Program-made: the position numbers and the translations under genes
Notes under the pieces: generated by a model
The model's database searches: none
What the model was told of the DNA's origin: nothing
What the model saw: the letters and a program-made list of their open reading frames with translations, nothing else
Shown here: in pieces, positions 16,920 to 19,992 of the stretch
Numbering within the stretch: position 1 is the first letter of the stretch
How the letters are laid out: each line of letters opens with the position of its first letter
NCBI RefSeq assembly: GCF_000428145.1
Contig: NZ_ATZJ01000054.1
Coordinates: 1 to 19,992, forward strand
Reading direction: 5' to 3'
Length of the DNA: 19,992 nt
From: Chitinilyticum litopenaei DSM 21440
GTDB lineage: Bacteria > Pseudomonadota > Gammaproteobacteria > Burkholderiales > Chitinibacteraceae

Positions 16920-18548
16920 ATGACTCTAGCTGATGCGGTGTTGCGCCCCGCCCTGCTCGCCTGCACGCTCACAGGCTTGCTCGCCGGTCTGAGTGGCTGC
17001 GAGCTCAGCCAGTCGGCCACCGGCGACAACCCGGTACCGCCCGTAGCCAAGCTGGCTGTGCCCTTCTGCCTGAACGACCAGTGCGGCGTCGTCGATCAGG
17101 ATGGCAAGGTACTGGTGCCTTTCGGCAAGGCAGGCGCCTACACCACCGGCAAATTCGACCGCTACGTCATCGACAGTGGCGGCAACTGGAATCTGCGCAT
17201 GCTGGACGGCAAGGTGCTGGGGCAATATCCGGGCACGATCCGTTTTCTGGGGCATGGCCTGTTTGCAATTGCCGAGGACGATGAGAGCTACCGCCTGTTC
17301 ACCGCTGACGGCAAGCCCATCTCGGACGAGATCTACGCAGACATCTTTCGCGGCGGCGCGGATGAGTATCTCGTCTACCAGCAAAACGGCAGGCAGGGCC
17401 TGCTGGACCTGCAGGGCAAGCCGCTGACCGCGCCCGAGTTTGACAGCATTGCCAGCAGCAACGAGCACAGCCTGGCCAGCCTTGGCGGCCTGGTGTTGGC
17501 GGAAAAATCCGGCAAATCCTGGCTGATCAACAGCAAAACCGGCAAATCCTGGGCGGTGGACTTTGATGACATGGACCCCATCCGCGATGGCGTGCTGCTG
17601 GTGAAACGCCAGCCCACGGAAGCACAGCCGGAAACGCTGTACGGCCTGATCAACGCCGAAGGCAAGCTGGTGGTGCCGCTGGCGCCGCGCCGCCTGGGCC
17701 AGCCGGCCAATGGCCTGCTGGCCTTCCACACCAAGGATGACGAGCGCTGCGGCTATCTGGACTTCCAGGGCAAGGAGGTGATTCCACCCCGCTTTACCAG
17801 TTGCGAGCCCTTCGGCAAGCAGTTTGCCTTCGCCAGACACCCGGACAATGGCAAGTACGGCCTGATCAAGCGTGATGGCAACTGGCAGGGCGCGCAGGAA
17901 TGGGATTATGTCTACGGTGCCGGCTACAACCGCATCGGCGGATATGACGACAGCCCGGGGCTGGCGACGGCCTTCAAGGGCCAGACCGTTTTCGACTATG
18001 CGATCACGCTGTTCGACACCGACAGCGGCCAGCCGCTGACCAGGGGCGAGGGCTATATCGCCATGGGCACGCTCGGCGCCGATCTGCTGACCTTCAGCAC
18101 CAAGGATGCCCCGGCAGGGCGGCACGGCGGGGCGGAAGACGGCATTGCGGTGCCGGGCATGGGGCTGATGGATCGCACGGAGAAGGTGCTCGTCAAATCC
18201 GAAGGTTACGCGCATTTCTGGGCAGACCCGACCGGCACGCTGCTGACGGCCGCCACCCCGGATGGTCTGACGCACGTTTTCAACAGACAGGGCCGACGCC
18301 TTACGCTGATTGCCGCACCGGAGCTGCAGGTGCGCAAGGATCTGGGCGTCTTCTTCACCTACGACCAGGAGGACGGCGCCTCGCGCGACAGTATGGCGCA
18401 GCGCTTTCAGGCCATCCGTGGCGTGTATGCGCTGGATGGCCGCCAGTTGCTGATGGTGCGCAATCTGCCCTGCGGCGCACAGCAACTGCTCAATGCCCGC
18501 AACGAACCCATCTGGCCGGAAAAGGCGGACAGTTATTGTCCGCTGTAA
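16920..18548 (+). CDS. WG-repeat lipoprotein
   Basis: A 542-residue envelope protein. The N-terminus has a hydrophobic signal (LLACTLTGLLAG) and a lipobox LSGC with C27 as the lipidated residue. The rest is built of WG-type repeats, about 30-40 residues each, of the form 'yGliD..Gk.viP..f': CGVVDQDGKVLVPF (55-68), QGLLDLQGKPLTAPEF, YGLINAEGKLVVPLAP, CGYLDFQGKEVIPPRF and YGLIKRDGNW. WG repeats probably form a beta-rich binding surface, but their role is not established. The ATG at 16920 follows AAGGA. Cysteine pairs (49/54 and near the C-terminus) could form disulfides. It is preceded and followed by hairpin repeats. I do not recognise a named gene. Confidence 0.88.
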   Translation: MTLADAVLRPALLACTLTGLLAGLSGCELSQSATGDNPVPPVAKLAVPFCLNDQCGVVDQDGKVLVPFGKAGAYTTGKFDRYVIDSGGNWNLRMLDGKVLGQYPGTIRFLGHGLFAIAEDDESYRLFTADGKPISDEIYADIFRGGADEYLVYQQNGRQGLLDLQGKPLTAPEFDSIASSNEHSLASLGGLVLAEKSGKSWLINSKTGKSWAVDFDDMDPIRDGVLLVKRQPTEAQPETLYGLINAEGKLVVPLAPRRLGQPANGLLAFHTKDDERCGYLDFQGKEVIPPRFTSCEPFGKQFAFARHPDNGKYGLIKRDGNWQGAQEWDYVYGAGYNRIGGYDDSPGLATAFKGQTVFDYAITLFDTDSGQPLTRGEGYIAMGTLGADLLTFSTKDAPAGRHGGAEDGIAVPGMGLMDRTEKVLVKSEGYAHFWADPTGTLLTAATPDGLTHVFNRQGRRLTLIAAPELQVRKDLGVFFTYDQEDGASRDSMAQRFQAIRGVYALDGRQLLMVRNLPCGAQQLLNARNEPIWPEKADSYCPL

Positions 18549-18866
18549 ATCCGCGCAATCATCTGCAATGGGTATAAGCCTGAAAGCCAACACTGAAAAT
18601 GGCTTTCAGGCAATACACCACCTTATAAATATGCAGCAGCGCGGCAAATCCCAGGCGGAAACGCAGAGCACAGGCAGCGCCTGACCTGAGCAGACCGCGG
18701 CCCGCACAAGCGGCAGCGCCATCCGCCACGGCGCAAGCGCCGTACGATGCGCCGCCTGTCCGGTCTGCTGGCCTTGTCTTCGCGGCGAAGGGCAGACGGA
18801 CTGGCCCGGTTTCAGCCGGAAAGGACGCGCGTGGTAGACTGCGCGCTCGTTTTCCGGACCCGCACC
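18549..18866. other. Intergenic region upstream of rluA
   Basis: These 318 bases hold the hairpin repeat at 18570-18619, a second hairpin at 18728-18743 (ACGGCGC/GCGCCGT around AA) and a 9-bp inverted repeat AGCAGACCG/CGGTCTGCT at 18689-18697 and 18761-18769 enclosing it. A TAGACT near 18834 may be a -10 element for rluA, with no clear -35. No gene is supported. Confidence 0.45.
18570..18619. repeat. Dispersed hairpin repeat, copy 6 (best palindrome)
   Basis: The arms GCCTGAAAGCCA (18578-18589) and TGGCTTTCAGGC (18600-18611) are a perfect 12-bp inverted repeat around a 10-base loop. The outer GGGTATAA and AATACACC extend the stem imperfectly. It starts 22 bases after the lipoprotein stop and could also act as its mRNA 3' hairpin. 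Confidence 0.8.
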
Positions 18867-19520
18867 ATGACCTACGCTCCTCCCGCCAACACTGGCCTCG
18901 ACCTGGTTTATGCCGACGCGCATCTGGTGGTCGTCAACAAGCCAGCCGGCCTCTTGTCCGTGCCGGGACGTGGCGAGCACAAGGCCGATTGCCTGGTGGC
19001 GCGGGTAATGCAGGACTACCCGGATGCGATGATCGTGCACCGGCTGGACATGGATACCTCGGGCCTCCTGGTGCTCGGGCGCGGGCCCGAGATGCAGCGC
19101 GCGCTCTCCATCCTCTTCATGAACCGGCAGGTGGACAAGCGCTATGTGGCGCTGGCCGAGGGCAAACTGCCGCAGGATTCGGGCAGCATCGACCTGCCGC
19201 TGAATGTGGACTGGCCCAACCGCCCGAAGCACATGGTCGATTTCGAGAACGGCAAGCCCTCGCTGACCCGTTTCGCGACGCTGGGCTACGATGCGGCACT
19301 GGATGCCACCCGCGTGGCGCTGGAGCCGGTCACCGGGCGGTCGCACCAGTTGCGCGTGCACCTGCTGGCCATCGGCCATCCCATCCTCGGCGACGAGTTG
19401 TACGCCAGCCCGGCAGGGCGCGCCAAAGCGCCGCGCCTGTGTCTGCATGCCGAATTGCTCGCACTCGTGCACCCGGTCAGCGGCGAGCGCCTGTGCTGGG
19501 AACGTCCCGCGCCATTCTGA
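18867..19520 (+). CDS. rluA: RluA-type 23S rRNA/tRNA pseudouridine synthase
   Basis: The 217-residue product matches E. coli RluA (219), which isomerises U746 of 23S rRNA and U32 of some tRNAs. LVVVNKPAGLLSVPGRG (20-36) is the conserved N-terminal strand and loop. HRLDMDTSGLLVL (58-70) holds the catalytic aspartate D61. GRSHQLRVHLLAIGHPILGDELY, about 164-186, is the C-terminal RluA signature. The ATG at 18867 gives the family's usual length; the frame stays open to 18747, but that extension matches nothing and crosses a hairpin. It is flanked by hairpin repeats on both sides and appears monocistronic. Confidence 0.93.
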   Translation: MTYAPPANTGLDLVYADAHLVVVNKPAGLLSVPGRGEHKADCLVARVMQDYPDAMIVHRLDMDTSGLLVLGRGPEMQRALSILFMNRQVDKRYVALAEGKLPQDSGSIDLPLNVDWPNRPKHMVDFENGKPSLTRFATLGYDAALDATRVALEPVTGRSHQLRVHLLAIGHPILGDELYASPAGRAKAPRLCLHAELLALVHPVSGERLCWERPAPF

Positions 19521-19568
19521 AAGCGGCTGGCCAGAAGGCCGGTGCGACCACAAGGCCCATCCGAGCCA

Positions 19569-19615
19569 GGTATATCCCTGCACCCCAATATCATCATTGG
19601 CTATAGAGCCATACC
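19569..19615. repeat. Dispersed hairpin repeat, copy 7
   Basis: Left arm GGTATATCCCTGCACCCCAA and right-arm reverse complement GGGTATGGCTCTATAGCCAA. GGTAT/ATACC at the base and CCAAT/ATTGG at the tip pair; the middle is poor. It starts 48 bases after the rluA stop. Confidence 0.6.
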
Positions 19616-19732
19616 CCTGAAAAACGCAGGCGGCGCATGCCAGAGCCTTGCGCTTCTGCCCCCGCCTGGCGCGCTCACGCCAGCACCAGCCGGCTGTTCC
19701 GCCCAATGGCCGGGTCTGGTTTCAGCATGCCG

Positions 19733-19992
19733 CTAGTGCTCTGAGCGCAACGAATCTTTAGCTTTCGCAACCTTTTCCAATATCGCAGATGACGTCGCGG
19801 TCCAGCGGTAAGGCTTGGGGGTGGCGTTGCGCTGCTCAAGGTAGCGCGCAATGGTTTCCTCCAGCTCCCCGACGCTGCGAAACACACCCCGGCGCAGCTG
19901 GTCATCGGTCAGGTCGCGAAAAAAACGCTCGACCAGATTCAGCCAGGACGCACTGGTCGGAGTGAAGTGCAGATGGATGCGCGGATTTTTGG
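19733..19992 (-). CDS. IS630-family transposase, C-terminal fragment (cut by window edge)
   Basis: The minus strand is open from the right edge to a TAG at 19735-19733, giving 85 residues. The start NPRIHLHFTPTSASWLNLVE, followed by RFFRDLTDDQLRRGVFRSV and AILEKVAKA, is the classic end of IS630-family DDE transposases; the glutamate in NLVERFF is the third catalytic acid. The rest of the element is beyond the window. Its terminal inverted repeat should lie within about 100 bases left of the stop, but I could not define it. Confidence 0.9.
   Translation of the reverse strand, partial: KNPRIHLHFTPTSASWLNLVERFFRDLTDDQLRRGVFRSVGELEETIARYLEQRNATPKPYRWTATSSAILEKVAKAKDSLRSEH

Noticed and set aside
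16926..18593. 555-codon minus-strand open frame opposite the WG-repeat lipoprotein
   Set aside because: The plus strand has a lipobox, WG repeats and a good ribosome binding site. The antisense frame has no recognisable domain or start signal.
18606..19706. 366-codon minus-strand open frame
   Set aside because: It is antisense to rluA and translates the hairpin repeats on both sides. RluA motifs on the plus strand settle the coding strand.

Overview
The window is GC-rich (roughly 60-65% by eye) with short intergenic gaps and strong Shine-Dalgarno sequences. Gene content and style suggest a betaproteobacterium, perhaps of the Neisseriales/Chromobacteriaceae kind. That placement is an inference from general character, not from a marker gene. 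Fragments of two unrelated insertion sequences bound it: an IS5-family transposase tail at the left edge and an IS630-family transposase tail at the right edge.

Layout. 1-276: IS5-family transposase C-terminus, followed by a short or N-terminally damaged NTF2-fold immunity protein (436-684). 875-1918 (-): L-threonine aldolase ltaE. 2270-2554: a small unknown gene. 2736-3243 (-): a 5'-truncated beta-propeller-like gene lying between two inverted copies of a short palindromic repeat. 3594-7663 (-): a tight three-gene operon encoding, in transcription order, a PcfJ-like protein, a single-pass membrane DUF1266 protein and a DUF4034/Sel1-like repeat protein. 7875-8966: the ribosome-associated ATPase ychF with a strong terminator. 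9092-13504: a defence-type pair, a single-chain MmeI-like (type IIL/IIG) restriction-modification enzyme and DinD. 13731-14315: a secreted YiiX-like papain-fold hydrolase. 14413-15507 (-): the methylation-repair protein Ada. 15828-16592 (-): an SDR oxidoreductase. 16920-18548: a WG-repeat lipoprotein. 18867-19520: pseudouridine synthase rluA.

Housekeeping genes (ltaE, ychF, ada, rluA) alternate with accessory cassettes (immunity gene, PcfJ/DUF1266/DUF4034 operon, R-M/DinD pair). The R-M enzyme carries nuclease, methylase and target-recognition parts in one chain, so it should work alone; DinD sits 30 bp downstream and is probably co-transcribed.

The most striking non-coding signal is a dispersed family of imperfect ~48-bp hairpins. 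There are seven copies, at 843, 3377, 8967, 13652, 16736, 18570 and 19569. Each is built from two arms close to GGGTATANGCCTGNAGCC facing each other. All lie between genes or just over a stop codon, and within most copies the two arms match each other better than they match other copies. This looks like a REP/MITE-type repeat family or a conserved RNA hairpin family.
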